A stretch of 64,000 bases of DNA from Methanohalophilus levihalophilus (GCF_017874375.1 NZ_JAGGLK010000004.1:1-64000), one strand, 5' to 3'. Shown: positions 17,382 to 26,912, counted from the first letter of the stretch. Made by a program: numbers and translations. The notes: a model not told the origin generated them from the letters alone.

Positions 17382-17804
17382 TCACAAACTCGTCTCTCGC
17401 ATATACTCCACAGACTGCTTCACAAGCTCCCGTAGCACATCCTGATCCACATCTTCCAGCTTTTTGATATACAGACAGGACTTGCCGGTAGTATATTTGC
17501 CGAGCTTGCCCAGAAGCTCATCATACTGGTCGAAACCGGGCATGATGTAGAGCGTCAGGTTTTGCTTGCGCGGGGAGAAGCCGACCATCATCCAGTCTCC
17601 CGTGCGTCCGCTGGCGTACTTGTACGTATAACTGCCAAAACCAACGATGCTGTCTCCCCACATGACAGGTTCCTCACCTGTCACTTCCTGCATCATTTTC
17701 ACGATTTCAAGGGAATCATTGCGCTTCTTCTCATTCTCCACGCCGTTGAGAAAATCCTCGACACTCGCATCATTCTTTCTGGTTTTCAGTTCTGCCATTT
17801 CCAA
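17382..17804 (-). CDS. DUF1801 domain protein
   Basis: A 140-residue protein of the DUF1801/YdhG-like fold: SVEDFLNGVENEKKRNDSLE at the N-terminus, EPVMWGDSIVGFGSYTYKY in the middle, then WMMVGFSPRKQNLTLYIMPGF and KSCLYIKKLEDVDQDVLREL. The family is widespread and possibly binds small ligands such as iron or phosphate groups; the function is not known. It is encoded alone. Base composition is higher in G+C than the NYN island it faces. Confidence 0.82.
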   Translation of the reverse strand: MEMAELKTRKNDASVEDFLNGVENEKKRNDSLEIVKMMQEVTGEEPVMWGDSIVGFGSYTYKYASGRTGDWMMVGFSPRKQNLTLYIMPGFDQYDELLGKLGKYTTGKSCLYIKKLEDVDQDVLRELVKQSVEYMRETSL

Positions 17805-18044
17805 ACCCCGCCTATTTTTTGAACTACTTATTATTTCATATGAGGGGAAAAGTATATAGGGATTCGGCCAATTTTATAAAAACACTACAAGCTACCTGGG
17901 GTATTTTATTTTATAGGCTACCGTCAACGAAAAATTGACAAAAAAATCTATCAGACCCGGAATTCAGTTCCCTATTTTATTCCAGAATTTGGATTTAAAA
18001 GATAGATACAATCTTCAAGCCGAAACTTGGCCAGTGGTATTTTA

Positions 18045-19352
18045 ATGGAAAAAAACAGCAAAAAGCAGAAAGAAATAGCATCGAAAATTGATCCTGAAGA
18101 AGTTTTAACTAAATGGAAAGACTGGAATTGGCAGCTTAAACATTCAATTCAGGATATTGAAACCTTCGAAAAACTGCTTGGAATCAAATTTGAGCCTGCA
18201 GAAAAAAAGAAGGTCGAAAAAACATTGGAATTATTCCCATTATCTATTACACCGTATTATCTCTCCCTCATCGAGGCCGATGATTTCAGAAATGATCCGA
18301 TTTATCTGCAATCATTCCCCTCACCTGACGAACTTATTGTATTATCGGATGAACTTGAAGATCCGCTTTCTGAAGACAAGGATAGTCCTGTTGAAGGGAT
18401 TACCCACAGGTATCCTGACAGGGTACTATTCCATATCAGCAATGTATGCTCCATGTATTGCCGCCACTGCACCCGCAAAAGAAAAGTTGGAGACATCGAC
18501 TACATACCCGGAAAAGAGAAAATAATCAAGGGCATCGAGTATATCAGGAATACCCCGCAGGTCAGGGATGTTTTGCTATCCGGCGGTGACCCTTTGATGC
18601 TACCGAACGAATACCTTGATTGGATACTCTCAGAGATAAGCCAGATTCCACATGTTGAAGTTATACGTATAGGCAGCAGGATGCCTGTAGTACTCCCATA
18701 CAGGATTACGGATGAACTGGTGGGAATTCTGAAAAAATACCATCCTATCTGGCTAAATACCCATTTCAATCATCCCCGGGAAGTCACTGCCTCTTCAAGA
18801 GAAGCTCTCAGGAAACTCGCAGATGCCGGAATACCCTTAGGAAATCAAACGGTACTGCTCGCAGGAGTAAACGATTGTCCGAGAATTATAAAAAAGCTGC
18901 TTCATAAATTGGTTCAAAATCGGGTGCGACCTTACTATTTGTATCAATGTGATCTTTCAGAAGGCCTGTCACATTTCAGGACACCGGTGGGAAAAGGCAT
19001 AGAAATAATGGAAAACCTGATAGGCCATACAAGCGGGTTTGCGGTTCCTACCTATGTCATCGATGCTCCCCATGGAGGAGGAAAAATACCGGTAATGCCA
19101 AATTATATTGTATCATGGTCCACAAATCGTGTGATTCTGCGTAACTATGAAGGCATCATTACCAGTTACAAAGAACCGGATTCATACACACAGACATATT
19201 GTGACCGGAAATGCAATGATTGTCACCTGCAGCTTAAACTGGATGATGCAACCGAGTATAAAGGAACCGGAATTGCAAAACTGCTTGCAGACTACGACGA
19301 TACTACAAGCCTTGTCCCAAAAAACACTGAAAGAATGGAGAGAAGGACTTGA
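18045..19352 (+). CDS. ablA: lysine 2,3-aminomutase
   Basis: About 435 residues. The radical-SAM cluster motif is [11 protein letters not shown], with SGGDPLMLP as the SAM-binding loop, [14 protein letters not shown] carrying the PLP lysine, and a C-terminal zinc-type CDRKCNDC. The enzyme moves the alpha-amino group of lysine to the beta carbon. The product is acetylated by AblB, the next gene, to N-epsilon-acetyl-beta-lysine, an osmolyte of salt-stressed methanogens. ATG 18045 is preferred to the upstream TTG at 18027. The stop overlaps the ablB start. Confidence 0.95.
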   Translation: MEKNSKKQKEIASKIDPEEVLTKWKDWNWQLKHSIQDIETFEKLLGIKFEPAEKKKVEKTLELFPLSITPYYLSLIEADDFRNDPIYLQSFPSPDELIVLSDELEDPLSEDKDSPVEGITHRYPDRVLFHISNVCSMYCRHCTRKRKVGDIDYIPGKEKIIKGIEYIRNTPQVRDVLLSGGDPLMLPNEYLDWILSEISQIPHVEVIRIGSRMPVVLPYRITDELVGILKKYHPIWLNTHFNHPREVTASSREALRKLADAGIPLGNQTVLLAGVNDCPRIIKKLLHKLVQNRVRPYYLYQCDLSEGLSHFRTPVGKGIEIMENLIGHTSGFAVPTYVIDAPHGGGKIPVMPNYIVSWSTNRVILRNYEGIITSYKEPDSYTQTYCDRKCNDCHLQLKLDDATEYKGTGIAKLLADYDDTTSLVPKNTERMERRT

Positions 19353-20179
19353 TGGATACTATTGAAAAAATAGGCAATTCTGTTATCCAGCACGGCAAGT
19401 ATAACGATCGGGTCTATCTTATGAAATTAGATCCTTCAGATATACCTTCAATCATGGATAAAATGGACTTCCTTGCCGAGCAAAAGCACTATTCTAAGAT
19501 ATTCACAAAAGTACCGGAATCATTCAAAAAACTGTTTTGCAAACGAGGATATATTTGTGAAGCGTCAATACCGAAATACTATGACGGAATAAAAGATGCA
19601 GTTGTTATGAGCAAGTTTCTTGATCCTGAAAGAAGCATTAACAGACTGAATGAAATGCATAAAAACGTTATAGAGACGGCTCTGTCAAAAGAAGAGATTT
19701 CACATTCCAGTCTTCCATCCGGATATTCTATAAAGAAATGTACGCAAGAGGATATTGAGAATATGGCGGATGTCTATCAGGAAACGTTTGAAACATATCC
19801 GTTTCCCATACATGATCAGGATTATCTGCGAAAAACAATGGAAGAGAATATAATTTATTTCGGTGTTTTCAAAGATGGGAAAATCGTTGCACTCTCATCG
19901 GCTGAAATAGATTATGAACACTCAAATGTGGAAATGACAGATTTTGCTACTTTGTCCGATTTTCGTGGAAAGGGGCTGTCTTCACAATTGCTCATAAGCA
20001 TGGATAAAGAGATGAAAATATTAGGCATCAAGACTGCGTATACCATTGCAAGAGCGAGTTCCGACGGAATGAATATCGTTTTTGCAAAATGTGGATATGA
20101 TTATTGTGGCAGACTGATTAATAATACCAATATATCAGGCGATATTGAAAGTATGAATATCTGGTATCGCTGCCTTTAA
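19352..20179 (+). CDS. ablB: beta-lysine N-acetyltransferase
   Basis: 275 residues from ATG 19352, which overlaps the ablA stop by one base; an AGAAGGA site precedes it. The C-terminal half is a GNAT domain with DFRGKGLSSQLLISMDKEM as the acetyl-CoA loop. The N-terminal half (KYNDRVYLMKLDPSDIPSIM) is the AblB-specific part. It acetylates the epsilon amino group of beta-lysine. With ablA it forms the two-gene osmolyte operon and supports a halotolerant lifestyle. Salt regulation is known for the operon in other methanogens; no element was identified here. Confidence 0.93.
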   Translation: MDTIEKIGNSVIQHGKYNDRVYLMKLDPSDIPSIMDKMDFLAEQKHYSKIFTKVPESFKKLFCKRGYICEASIPKYYDGIKDAVVMSKFLDPERSINRLNEMHKNVIETALSKEEISHSSLPSGYSIKKCTQEDIENMADVYQETFETYPFPIHDQDYLRKTMEENIIYFGVFKDGKIVALSSAEIDYEHSNVEMTDFATLSDFRGKGLSSQLLISMDKEMKILGIKTAYTIARASSDGMNIVFAKCGYDYCGRLINNTNISGDIESMNIWYRCL

Positions 20180-20195
20180 CCTTTTTGGAGGTTTT

Positions 20196-22169
20196 TCAAA
20201 CGATCCCACGCCGCCTCTCACTACGGTATTCATCCACAAGATGGTGAAGTTCCTCTTCCTCCTTTTTGTGCCTACGCTCTGCTGCAGACTCTTCCCACTT
20301 TGCTATTGCTGCGTCTAAATCGTCTGGGGCCACAACAGCAAAATCACCTACAACCTTGACTTCCAGCTTATGCAACAGAGGCACATTCCTCTCAAAAAAC
20401 ACTTTTTCCGCAGCATGTGCCACACTGTCTGGAACAAGAACTGCCCGAACCTCAAAATCCGCAAGAGTAGTAGCTGTGACAGCACTTCCCCCACTTGGGT
20501 CTCTCAGGAAAACAACATCCCCTTTCTTAAGGCCGTAAAGACTTGAAATGTGCTTTATGGCTTCAGCGGTAAATGAAGAAATAACCTTTATCGGGATACC
20601 TTCTCCGGTGCTCTCCAGCTTTTTTATCTGCTTGAGCTTTTTGGTAAGCTGCCTGGATTTAAGGAGATTCTTCTTTGACCTCTTAAGATCCTTTTTCAGC
20701 CGGGCAATATGCTCATTTCTGATACGGATTTCCTTGTCCCGCTGGATGGTTTCATAACTTGCTTCACGCATCTTCTTTATCTTCTTCTCAAGATTGCGGA
20801 TTTTTTCATCCTTTGACTCAATGTCAGCCTTGAGTTCACCAATATATTCCTGCAATTCCTCCAGTTCCTCAATTTTCTTCTTCAGGTTTTCAGCAAGATT
20901 ACGGATTTCCCCTTCATCCCTGCGTGATTCAACAGACTCCGAAACCGGGGTGTGCCGAACAACATCCTCATTTCTGACCTGTTCTATAGCGTCACCTATC
21001 GACAAACCCTGAATTACTTTTAGCTTGACTTTGATCTTGTCAACATCTGTAGGAGTTTTTCGGTCAACTTTCAAAAGCAGAGTCTTGTACTTCTTATATG
21101 CAGAAACGGCTGCTGTCAGGGAATCCCGCTCATGATCATTGGAATAATCATATGGACGTCCCATTGCGATTTTCTCTTCCGCCGGAATTTCGGCACCCGG
21201 GGAATATGCAATCGCGTTAAAACTTCTCCTGACACGCTCAACCGCATCAGGCATCGGATAAACGTCAGTGGCCACAACCGCAGGCTTCCCGTAATCTGCA
21301 ATAAGTTTCACAACTTCATCAAACGATATTCCGCGAGAGCTGCCTGAATACAGGAGTTCCCCTTCAAGGGAGAGAATGGCAATTCCAACCGTAGTCCCTG
21401 GATCAATGCCGACAATCGTAGGCATCCTGCCGGAACTTTTAAGCTTTCTGTAACGGATCTTATCCCCTACAACACTGGTCACTTTTACCTGCACATCAGA
21501 ACCCGAATAAGAGGACACAGGTACAGAAGATCTTCTGGCATAAACAATAAACTCGCAGCGGACATACCCCCCAAAACCTTCCACTGCCTTAGTAGTAAAT
21601 GTGAAATTTCGCTCCTTAGAAGCCCGTTTCAGGGTGGCTTCGATTTCCCGGCTCTTCACCTTAACAGCACCATGGACTTTCCGACGATACCTGTTCTGGC
21701 TCCACCCACCGCGACCAAGGGAACGGGAACGACTCACTTTTATCCGGGTAACATCCTCGAAAAGCAAGACTTCACATCCCACACCCATATCAGCGAGCCG
21801 GGCGCAGGCTTCAGCCTCCTCAATCGGGTCTTTGGGATCAAAATTCAATCCATTCTTATGGGCAAGATGCAAAAGTCCTTCCTGCTTTATTCCACCGGTT
21901 ACCTGCACAAGCTTGACGTCCGAAGGAAGCCCGTCAAGAATGTGAACAAGAGTTTTCTTGTCAGGAGCCAGCTCAAAAATATTATCAACGGCTATTATAG
22001 AAGGAACATCTTGTCTTACCATCCGCAGTATCCTGTGCAGGCTGATCATAGTGTGATATGTAACAGAATCATTGTCAAGTATCACTAAAGCGTAACGTGC
22101 AGCCTGCTTGGAGCGTGATGAGCCCCGCGCAATATCAATCCCATAAATGACACGACTTTTCATGCTCAT
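20196..22169 (-). CDS. DUF460 protein: RNase H-like fold with coiled coil
   Basis: 657 residues. The N-terminal VIYGIDIARGS and, near residue 250, TIVGIDPGTTVGIAILSLEG resemble RNase H-fold strands with acidic residues. Residues about 420-520 form a long charged coiled coil (KKKIEELEELQEYIGELKAD). A basic stretch, RSLGRGGWSQNRYRRK, may bind nucleic acid. The C-terminal part (DVVFLRDPSGGSAVTATTLAD) is a separate domain. This is the archaeal DUF460 architecture; a resolvase-like or RNA role has been suggested but is unproven. It follows rio2 by 3 nt. Confidence 0.8.
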   Translation of the reverse strand: MSMKSRVIYGIDIARGSSRSKQAARYALVILDNDSVTYHTMISLHRILRMVRQDVPSIIAVDNIFELAPDKKTLVHILDGLPSDVKLVQVTGGIKQEGLLHLAHKNGLNFDPKDPIEEAEACARLADMGVGCEVLLFEDVTRIKVSRSRSLGRGGWSQNRYRRKVHGAVKVKSREIEATLKRASKERNFTFTTKAVEGFGGYVRCEFIVYARRSSVPVSSYSGSDVQVKVTSVVGDKIRYRKLKSSGRMPTIVGIDPGTTVGIAILSLEGELLYSGSSRGISFDEVVKLIADYGKPAVVATDVYPMPDAVERVRRSFNAIAYSPGAEIPAEEKIAMGRPYDYSNDHERDSLTAAVSAYKKYKTLLLKVDRKTPTDVDKIKVKLKVIQGLSIGDAIEQVRNEDVVRHTPVSESVESRRDEGEIRNLAENLKKKIEELEELQEYIGELKADIESKDEKIRNLEKKIKKMREASYETIQRDKEIRIRNEHIARLKKDLKRSKKNLLKSRQLTKKLKQIKKLESTGEGIPIKVISSFTAEAIKHISSLYGLKKGDVVFLRDPSGGSAVTATTLADFEVRAVLVPDSVAHAAEKVFFERNVPLLHKLEVKVVGDFAVVAPDDLDAAIAKWEESAAERRHKKEEEELHHLVDEYRSERRRGIV

Positions 22170-22172
22170 CTA

Positions 22173-23075
22173 TTATATCCGGACTTCATTCCCGGAGGTT
22201 AAATCATCATATATCGCATTGGCATCTGTCTGAATGCCGTACTTCTTTTCAAAATGTGTAAGAATGTTGGAAATATCCCTGAGGAGCAGATCCTTTGCAT
22301 GAGGATGAGCAGGTGTTACATACTGTGGCCAGTCAATAAGCTGAACTCCCTCTGTGCTCACAAATATGTTATATTCACTCAAATCCGAATGTATAATGCC
22401 TTCTCCATAAGCATTCGCTACCTGCTGGAGAATTTCATTCAGGTAATGTAGAGGATCGCCCAGGCGGGTTTTAGCGAGGATAGAACCGCTGGCAACTTCC
22501 ATAACAATAGCATGGCGGTTGCAATCAATAGGCTTTGGAATAGAAACCTTCGGAGACAATTTTTTCATAATTTCATATTCCCTCTGGGCGGCAAGCCTTG
22601 CAGCATAAATCCAGGAGAAATGTTCCTTCCCCTCCAGATGACTTCGGGCTCGTTTTACCGACTTGAAGCTGGTCTGCCCTTCCCTGTGAAACTTAACAAT
22701 CGCAGGCTCATAATCACCTATGGCAAGCTCTGGCTCACGAATAGCCTCGTGTACAACAGATTCCTTACCTACTCCGATTTCATCCCCAATAGCACATATG
22801 ACGTTGCGTTTTACAAACGCATTCAGAGCTAAAGCATCATAACCTTCAAAATAAATCCGGTACCCGTCATAAGGAGTATGAGTAGCTATCACAAAGTTAT
22901 AGTGCCGGAGTTTCCTGAGTTTATATTCAAGGTCTCCGTAGCTAAAACCTGTAAAAGAAAGAAGATCTTCTACAGGAACCCATTCATGGGTTCGCATACC
23001 AAGCTCAATACCATTGAGTATTCTAAAATCTTTTTTGTCAAGCTCCTTAAAGACCTTGACCACATCACTGATCAT
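22173..23075 (-). CDS. rio2: RIO-type serine/threonine kinase Rio2
   Basis: 300 residues. The N-terminal winged helix (residues about 5-85) is specific to Rio2. The kinase part has IGDEIGVGKESVVHEA as the ATP loop, catalytic IIHSDLSEYNIFVS and metal-binding VQLIDWPQYV. Rio2 works in maturation of the small ribosomal subunit. I prefer ATG 23075 to an upstream TTG at 23087. The stop lies 3 nt before the DUF460 gene, so the pair is co-transcribed. Confidence 0.93.
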   Translation of the reverse strand: MISDVVKVFKELDKKDFRILNGIELGMRTHEWVPVEDLLSFTGFSYGDLEYKLRKLRHYNFVIATHTPYDGYRIYFEGYDALALNAFVKRNVICAIGDEIGVGKESVVHEAIREPELAIGDYEPAIVKFHREGQTSFKSVKRARSHLEGKEHFSWIYAARLAAQREYEIMKKLSPKVSIPKPIDCNRHAIVMEVASGSILAKTRLGDPLHYLNEILQQVANAYGEGIIHSDLSEYNIFVSTEGVQLIDWPQYVTPAHPHAKDLLLRDISNILTHFEKKYGIQTDANAIYDDLTSGNEVRI

Positions 23076-23137
23076 AGTAATCTGCAATTACAGCTTCTGT
23101 TTAGAAATGTTTTTTGGAAAAAGCAAGAACATCTGAA

Positions 23138-23530
23138 TTAACATTGCTGCTTCCGTGCTTCTTCAACTTCATCTATTATATCAGGATATTCGCGGAATAC
23201 TGACAATATATCCAGGGCTGCAACAAGATCCACAACGCCGATTGCACCTACTACATCCCCGTTAAGTGTCTTTATTGGAGAAACAACAACTGCCTTACCT
23301 CTGTATACACCTTCAGTTGGAACCTTTCGAATTGTCTCATGAGTCTTCAGGACTTCTTCCAGAACCGGACCAGAATACTCCCAATCCACTACCTCACCGC
23401 GTTCCATCCTTATTCCGACATTATTCAGACTTCGAATTGTAACAGGTAAACCCAATAAAGAGTGAACTGCTTCTGCTATCGGCTCCAGTTCCTGTGCCCT
23501 TGAGTCTTCACATATCTTAAAGCATATCAT
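23138..23530 (-). CDS. DUF2111 protein
   Basis: A 130-residue protein from ATG 23530, supported by a GAGGTGG site 6 nt upstream; the longer frame that runs into trxB is not a real start. It begins MICFKICEDSRAQELEPIAEA, and VVVSPIKTLNGDVVGAIGVVDLV follows in the second half, giving a PAS/GAF-like or ligand-binding feel. DUF2111 is found almost only in methanogens and its function is not known. It lies 62 nt downstream of thioredoxin reductase on the same strand. Confidence 0.75.
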   Translation of the reverse strand: MICFKICEDSRAQELEPIAEAVHSLLGLPVTIRSLNNVGIRMERGEVVDWEYSGPVLEEVLKTHETIRKVPTEGVYRGKAVVVSPIKTLNGDVVGAIGVVDLVAALDILSVFREYPDIIDEVEEARKQQC

Positions 23531-23592
23531 AAATTCCACCTCTTGAGTATTATTGGACTCAAGAAAATATAGTCCTTGCCCATAATGAGATA

Positions 23593-24495
23593 TTATTGCC
23601 CTCGCACATATTTTCGTGTGGAATATGCAGCAACTGCACCATCGGCGGCAGCAGTTATTACCTGGTAAAGAGGCGCTTTCCGGCAATCACCGGCAGCAAA
23701 CAGGCCTGGCACGGAAGTTTCCATTGCCTCATTAGCCATAATAAAGCCCTGATCGTTCTTCTTCACATCCACAAAATCCGTGTTCGGCACTACGCCAACA
23801 TAAATAAAAACGCCATCAATAGGAATCCTGGAATTTTCCCCTGTTACAACATTCTTTAAATTCACACCATCAACAAGTTGTTCTCCGGAGATTTCTTCAA
23901 CAACAGTATTCCAGATGAAATCAATATTTTCCCTCGAAAAAGCACGCTCCTGAAGAATTTGTGACGCACGAAGCGTATCCCTTCGATGAATAACAGTAAC
24001 CTGTTTTGCAATATCAGACAATACAAGTGCATCCGTGATTGCAGATTCTCCTCCTCCGATAACAGCAATTTCCTTACCAGAGAAAAAAGGACCGTCACAG
24101 GTTGCACAGTAAGAAACACCCCTTCCGGTGAATTCCGATTCACCTGGGACACCTAGCAATTTCGGAGCAGCTCCAGTAGCAATTATTACTGCTTTAGAGG
24201 TGATGCGGTCTGAATCCGTAACTGTTTCAAAACCGTCATCTGTAACAACAACTTCAGAAACAGAGGCTGCTTCCATAGAAACACCCATATCTTTGGCATG
24301 GTCAACGAATCTCTCCATCAGTTCAATTCCGGAAATATCCTGAAACCCCGGATAGTTTTCCACAAGCTTGGCCGAAGAGATCTGTCCGCCTACAGGAAGT
24401 GTATCAATAAGCAAAACATCAAGACCATATCGTACAGCATAAATGGCTGCAGTTAATCCAGCAGGCCCTGCACCCACAATAACAAGATCATGCAA
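23593..24495 (-). CDS. trxB: thioredoxin reductase
   Basis: 300 residues. FAD loop VGAGPAGLTAAIYAVRYGL at the start, redox pair SYCATCDGPFF near residue 134, second nucleotide loop IGGGESAITDAL, and C-terminal PGLFAAGDCRKAPLYQ. This is full length for the low-molecular-weight class. In methanogens some members of this class use F420H2 or ferredoxin-linked donors instead of NADPH; the preference cannot be read here. A thioredoxin-like protein lies 20 nt upstream on the same strand, so they probably form a redox pair. Confidence 0.92.
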   Translation of the reverse strand: MHDLVIVGAGPAGLTAAIYAVRYGLDVLLIDTLPVGGQISSAKLVENYPGFQDISGIELMERFVDHAKDMGVSMEAASVSEVVVTDDGFETVTDSDRITSKAVIIATGAAPKLLGVPGESEFTGRGVSYCATCDGPFFSGKEIAVIGGGESAITDALVLSDIAKQVTVIHRRDTLRASQILQERAFSRENIDFIWNTVVEEISGEQLVDGVNLKNVVTGENSRIPIDGVFIYVGVVPNTDFVDVKKNDQGFIMANEAMETSVPGLFAAGDCRKAPLYQVITAAADGAVAAYSTRKYVRGQ

Positions 24496-24515
24496 CTTGA
24501 ATTACCCCATTAAAA

Positions 24516-24758
24516 TTATGTAATTTTAGAAATTGCTTCATTCTTATCCGGAATGCCAACAAAAACCACATCATTATCGATTATTGTAGTTGGAACCCCC
24601 ATTACACCAAGTTCCTCAACAAATTGTTGCCCTTCATCCGATTCAACGTCCACTTCCCGATAATCAAATTCATATTCTCCCTTCAAATCCTGCCAGAGTT
24701 TCTTGGCCTTCGGACAATTATGGCACCAGCCAGCGTATAAAAGAACAACAGACGTCAT
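24516..24758 (-). CDS. thioredoxin/glutaredoxin-like protein (CHNC)
   Basis: 80 residues from ATG 24758, which a GGGAGG site 7 nt upstream selects over a longer frame. The active site is YAGWCHNCPKAKKL, and a cis-proline loop GVPTTIID follows. The active site CHNC is unlike the CGPC of thioredoxin, which suggests a different redox potential or partner. It is just upstream of trxB and is the natural electron acceptor of that enzyme. Confidence 0.85.
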   Translation of the reverse strand: MTSVVLLYAGWCHNCPKAKKLWQDLKGEYEFDYREVDVESDEGQQFVEELGVMGVPTTIIDNDVVFVGIPDKNEAISKIT

Positions 24759-24824
24759 AGCATTCCTCCCAATTAAGAATACACTATAACAGTATTTCAA
24801 ATTAATCATGAAGAAGAAAAGTGA

Positions 24825-24864
24825 AAACAAAAAAGGAAAAGAGAAGGATAGGGGAATCCTATCC
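24825..24864 (-). terminator. terminator after archaellin gene
   Basis: On the minus strand the stem GGATAGG / CCTATCC (24846-24852 and 24858-24864) has a 5-nt loop and is followed by a T-rich run. It lies 16 nt after the archaellin stop. Confidence 0.65.
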
Positions 24865-24879
24865 AAATTTTAAACATCA

Positions 24880-25569
24880 TTAGTTGAGGGAAATCCTCTT
24901 GTCAACACCGTATGATGTTGGAGTAATGAAACCAACGGTAAGTGGGCTTCCTACTTCTGGATTAAACGAAAGTTGCACATTTGTCCTTGGATCGAGTGAA
25001 AGACCTGAAACTTCTGCAGATGTGGCAGCTGTTCCATCAACATCGGTCATCTGGGCACTCAGTGAAGAAACTCTAATGAGAATCAAATCTCCCTGATTCA
25101 TAACAGGGCTGGTTGCTGTGAAAGAAGAGTCTGCATCACGAATTGCAGTTGCTGTGAAAGAACTATCAGAATCACCGAGCAGTGCAGCAACAGTACCAGT
25201 CTGGTTATAGGTCAGTGTGTTACTGGTGGTACCATCACCTATGGTGACTACAAGCTGGCTAAGATCCATTGGTTCACCGCCAGCACTTACAGCAAGCTGA
25301 ATTTCAATCATATCAACGTAGCTAGAGAGGCTTCCTGAAGAGTTACCACGGATACCTACTACACCCTCCAGACCAAAGTTTGAAGAGACTTCTGCTGTTG
25401 CTTGTTCACCTGTAGACTGTGCTTTCTCCTGGAGTACACCAGAAGTCTGGATAAGGACTGCTGCAGCAACAGCTGCTACCAATACCATAGCAATGAATAT
25501 AATAAGGGTACCGATACCAACTTGACCGCTGGTGTCCTTTTTTAGCATAAATTTTGTGTTTGCTTTCAT
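24880..25569 (-). CDS. flaB: archaellin (flagellin), FlaB type
   Basis: 229 residues. The class III signal peptide ends in KKDTSGQVGIGT, with cleavage by the preflagellin peptidase expected after SG. The hydrophobic helix GIGTLIIFIAMVLVAAVAAAVL follows and packs in the filament core. The outer domain is Thr/Ser-rich and ends SYGVDKRISLN. It contains a small repeat: DSDSSFTATAIRDADSSFTA repeats SSFTAT after 13 residues. No other archaellum gene is in the window, so this is a solitary filament gene or the last part of a split locus. A GGAGG-type site precedes ATG. Confidence 0.92.
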   Translation of the reverse strand: MKANTKFMLKKDTSGQVGIGTLIIFIAMVLVAAVAAAVLIQTSGVLQEKAQSTGEQATAEVSSNFGLEGVVGIRGNSSGSLSSYVDMIEIQLAVSAGGEPMDLSQLVVTIGDGTTSNTLTYNQTGTVAALLGDSDSSFTATAIRDADSSFTATSPVMNQGDLILIRVSSLSAQMTDVDGTAATSAEVSGLSLDPRTNVQLSFNPEVGSPLTVGFITPTSYGVDKRISLN

Positions 25570-25653
25570 CCTTTTTTATCCTCCTGCTTGTCAGAGTCCT
25601 CATAGACCCTGTCTGAAGAGTCATGAGACTTATAATGATGATAATGAGGTGCT

Positions 25654-25666
25654 AGTATATATACTT
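25654..25666. promoter_or_regulatory. palindromic TATA element between archaellin and membrane-protein gene
   Basis: AGTATATATACT is a palindrome and could serve as TATA box on both strands. On the minus strand it sits about 90 nt before the archaellin ATG, giving a start near 25630. Confidence 0.5.
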
Positions 25667-25747
25667 ATTGTTGGAAAATTCAAACAACAAACAAACCAAT
25701 ATTAACTATTAAAGTAAAGTTAGAAAAATCGCTTATATGGAGGAATC

Positions 25748-26554
25748 ATAATCAGTCTCGAACTTGGACTCAATCTGATAATCTGCATCTCAATTAGTAT
25801 TGCAGCACTTGCATTCGCAATTGAACTATATATCAAGCGTGAAAAAGGTCAACCAAAAAGCCTGCCGTCCCTCTATGCGCTTGTGTTTTTCTGGGCAGTG
25901 GTATCTATAATATACATTTTAACCAGTTTGAGAGTACTAAGTTCATGGAATGGATATTATGCAATTGATCTACAGTTGTTTAAAGGAACCGTCTTCGCAT
26001 TCACCATACTTTCAGTACCGATAGCGTTCCTGATAACCTATGTATTAACCGGGAAAAGCAGGTATAGTAGTTTGATAGCTTCATTTTTCTTCATATTTGG
26101 AAGCCTTTACGCAAATGATATCTTCAAAAAAGGATTTGCAAATCCTGAAATTTCAGAATGGGGAACAATCTATGCATTTGGAAGCGAATTGTCAACATAC
26201 ATCTATATTTTCGGACTTTTCGTCATCCCAACGGCAATGATCCTCGGAATACTGGCAGTGACAATTCTCAGGAAAATGCCAAAGAGGAAGCGTTACCACA
26301 TCACTTTTAGCCTACTTGCAATTTCATTTGTTCTGGATTTTGTACTTGTAGATCTTATTTCTACAAACCCTGGAGTACAGATAGGAGCACGGATTTTCAT
26401 ACTTATTGGAACAACACTTGGATATCTGGCCCATTTTACACCAATGAAAATTGAGCGAACTCTTGGGATTCAGGATTCTATTGACATAGATGACTATGAT
26501 GAAGAGTATGACACGGAATTCTTGATCGAAGACGAGGTCCCAAAAAATGATTGA
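25748..26554 (+). CDS. multi-span membrane protein (start codon non-canonical)
   Basis: The frame is open from 25748 to 26554 and would give about 268 residues. The only canonical start is GTG 25883, which would cut the first membrane span. In-frame upstream codons encode ISLELGLNLIICISISIAAL, a clear span, and a GGAGGA site at 25739-25744 points to initiation at the in-frame ATA 25748 or ATC 25751. About seven spans follow, then an acidic tail (DSIDIDDYDEEYDTEF). The next gene, a winged-helix protein, overlaps by 8 nt. The family is not recognised. Being divergent from archaellin, it may be part of its regulation, but that is inference. Confidence 0.65.
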   Translation: MISLELGLNLIICISISIAALAFAIELYIKREKGQPKSLPSLYALVFFWAVVSIIYILTSLRVLSSWNGYYAIDLQLFKGTVFAFTILSVPIAFLITYVLTGKSRYSSLIASFFFIFGSLYANDIFKKGFANPEISEWGTIYAFGSELSTYIYIFGLFVIPTAMILGILAVTILRKMPKRKRYHITFSLLAISFVLDFVLVDLISTNPGVQIGARIFILIGTTLGYLAHFTPMKIERTLGIQDSIDIDDYDEEYDTEFLIEDEVPKND

Positions 26555-26906
26555 TATAGATGTCGACTTCGAATCCAGAGTTGCAGAGTTCTACCAATCA
26601 CTGGGAGTTAATCAGGGACCCGGAGATGTCCAATACAGGATAATACTTCGCGTAATGGAACAAAACGAAGGAAGAATAGTTGAATTCTCAGAAATCAGGA
26701 GATATACTGACAAATTTGCAGATAAGGGAAGCATCGGAAGCAAAATGAAAAATGTATTCCAGTTTGCAGGCCTTGTTAAGAAAGTGAAAAGAGGCGGCTA
26801 CATAATCACAGACAAAGGAATGATAGCAGCCGATTTCCTAGAAAGCAGCACTAGCTATTACAACAAGTCCAGAAAGCTTGTTGAAATGATGGAAAGGTTG
26901 CCTTAA
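26547..26906 (+). CDS. winged-helix DNA-binding protein
   Basis: 119 residues. GPGDVQYRIILRVMEQNEG begins a helical wing, and VFQFAGLVKKVKRGGYIITD is the typical recognition-helix and wing pattern of a small winged-helix regulator. It overlaps the membrane-protein gene by 8 nt, so the two probably act together: a membrane sensor and a soluble regulator. Its nearness to archaellin invites comparison with EarA, the euryarchaeal archaellum activator, but I cannot show homology. The trp operon begins 57 nt later with its own TRP boxes. Confidence 0.7.
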   Translation: MIDIDVDFESRVAEFYQSLGVNQGPGDVQYRIILRVMEQNEGRIVEFSEIRRYTDKFADKGSIGSKMKNVFQFAGLVKKVKRGGYIITDKGMIAADFLESSTSYYNKSRKLVEMMERLP

Positions 26907-26912
26907 CGTAAC

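Noticed and set aside
23531-23686. Long N-terminal extension of the DUF2111 gene
   Set aside because: It overlaps the end of trxB, is Cys-rich and unlike the family, and a good ribosome site marks ATG 23530.
24759-24866. Hydrophobic N-terminal extension of the thioredoxin-like protein, suggesting a membrane form
   Set aside because: GGGAGG directly before ATG 24758 fixes a cytosolic 80-residue protein; the extension lies in AT-rich intergenic DNA.
25088-25170. Short repeat in the archaellin gene as sign of phase variation
   Set aside because: The repeat is an imperfect 39-nt duplication (SSFTAT) without frame-changing potential; more likely ordinary domain variation.
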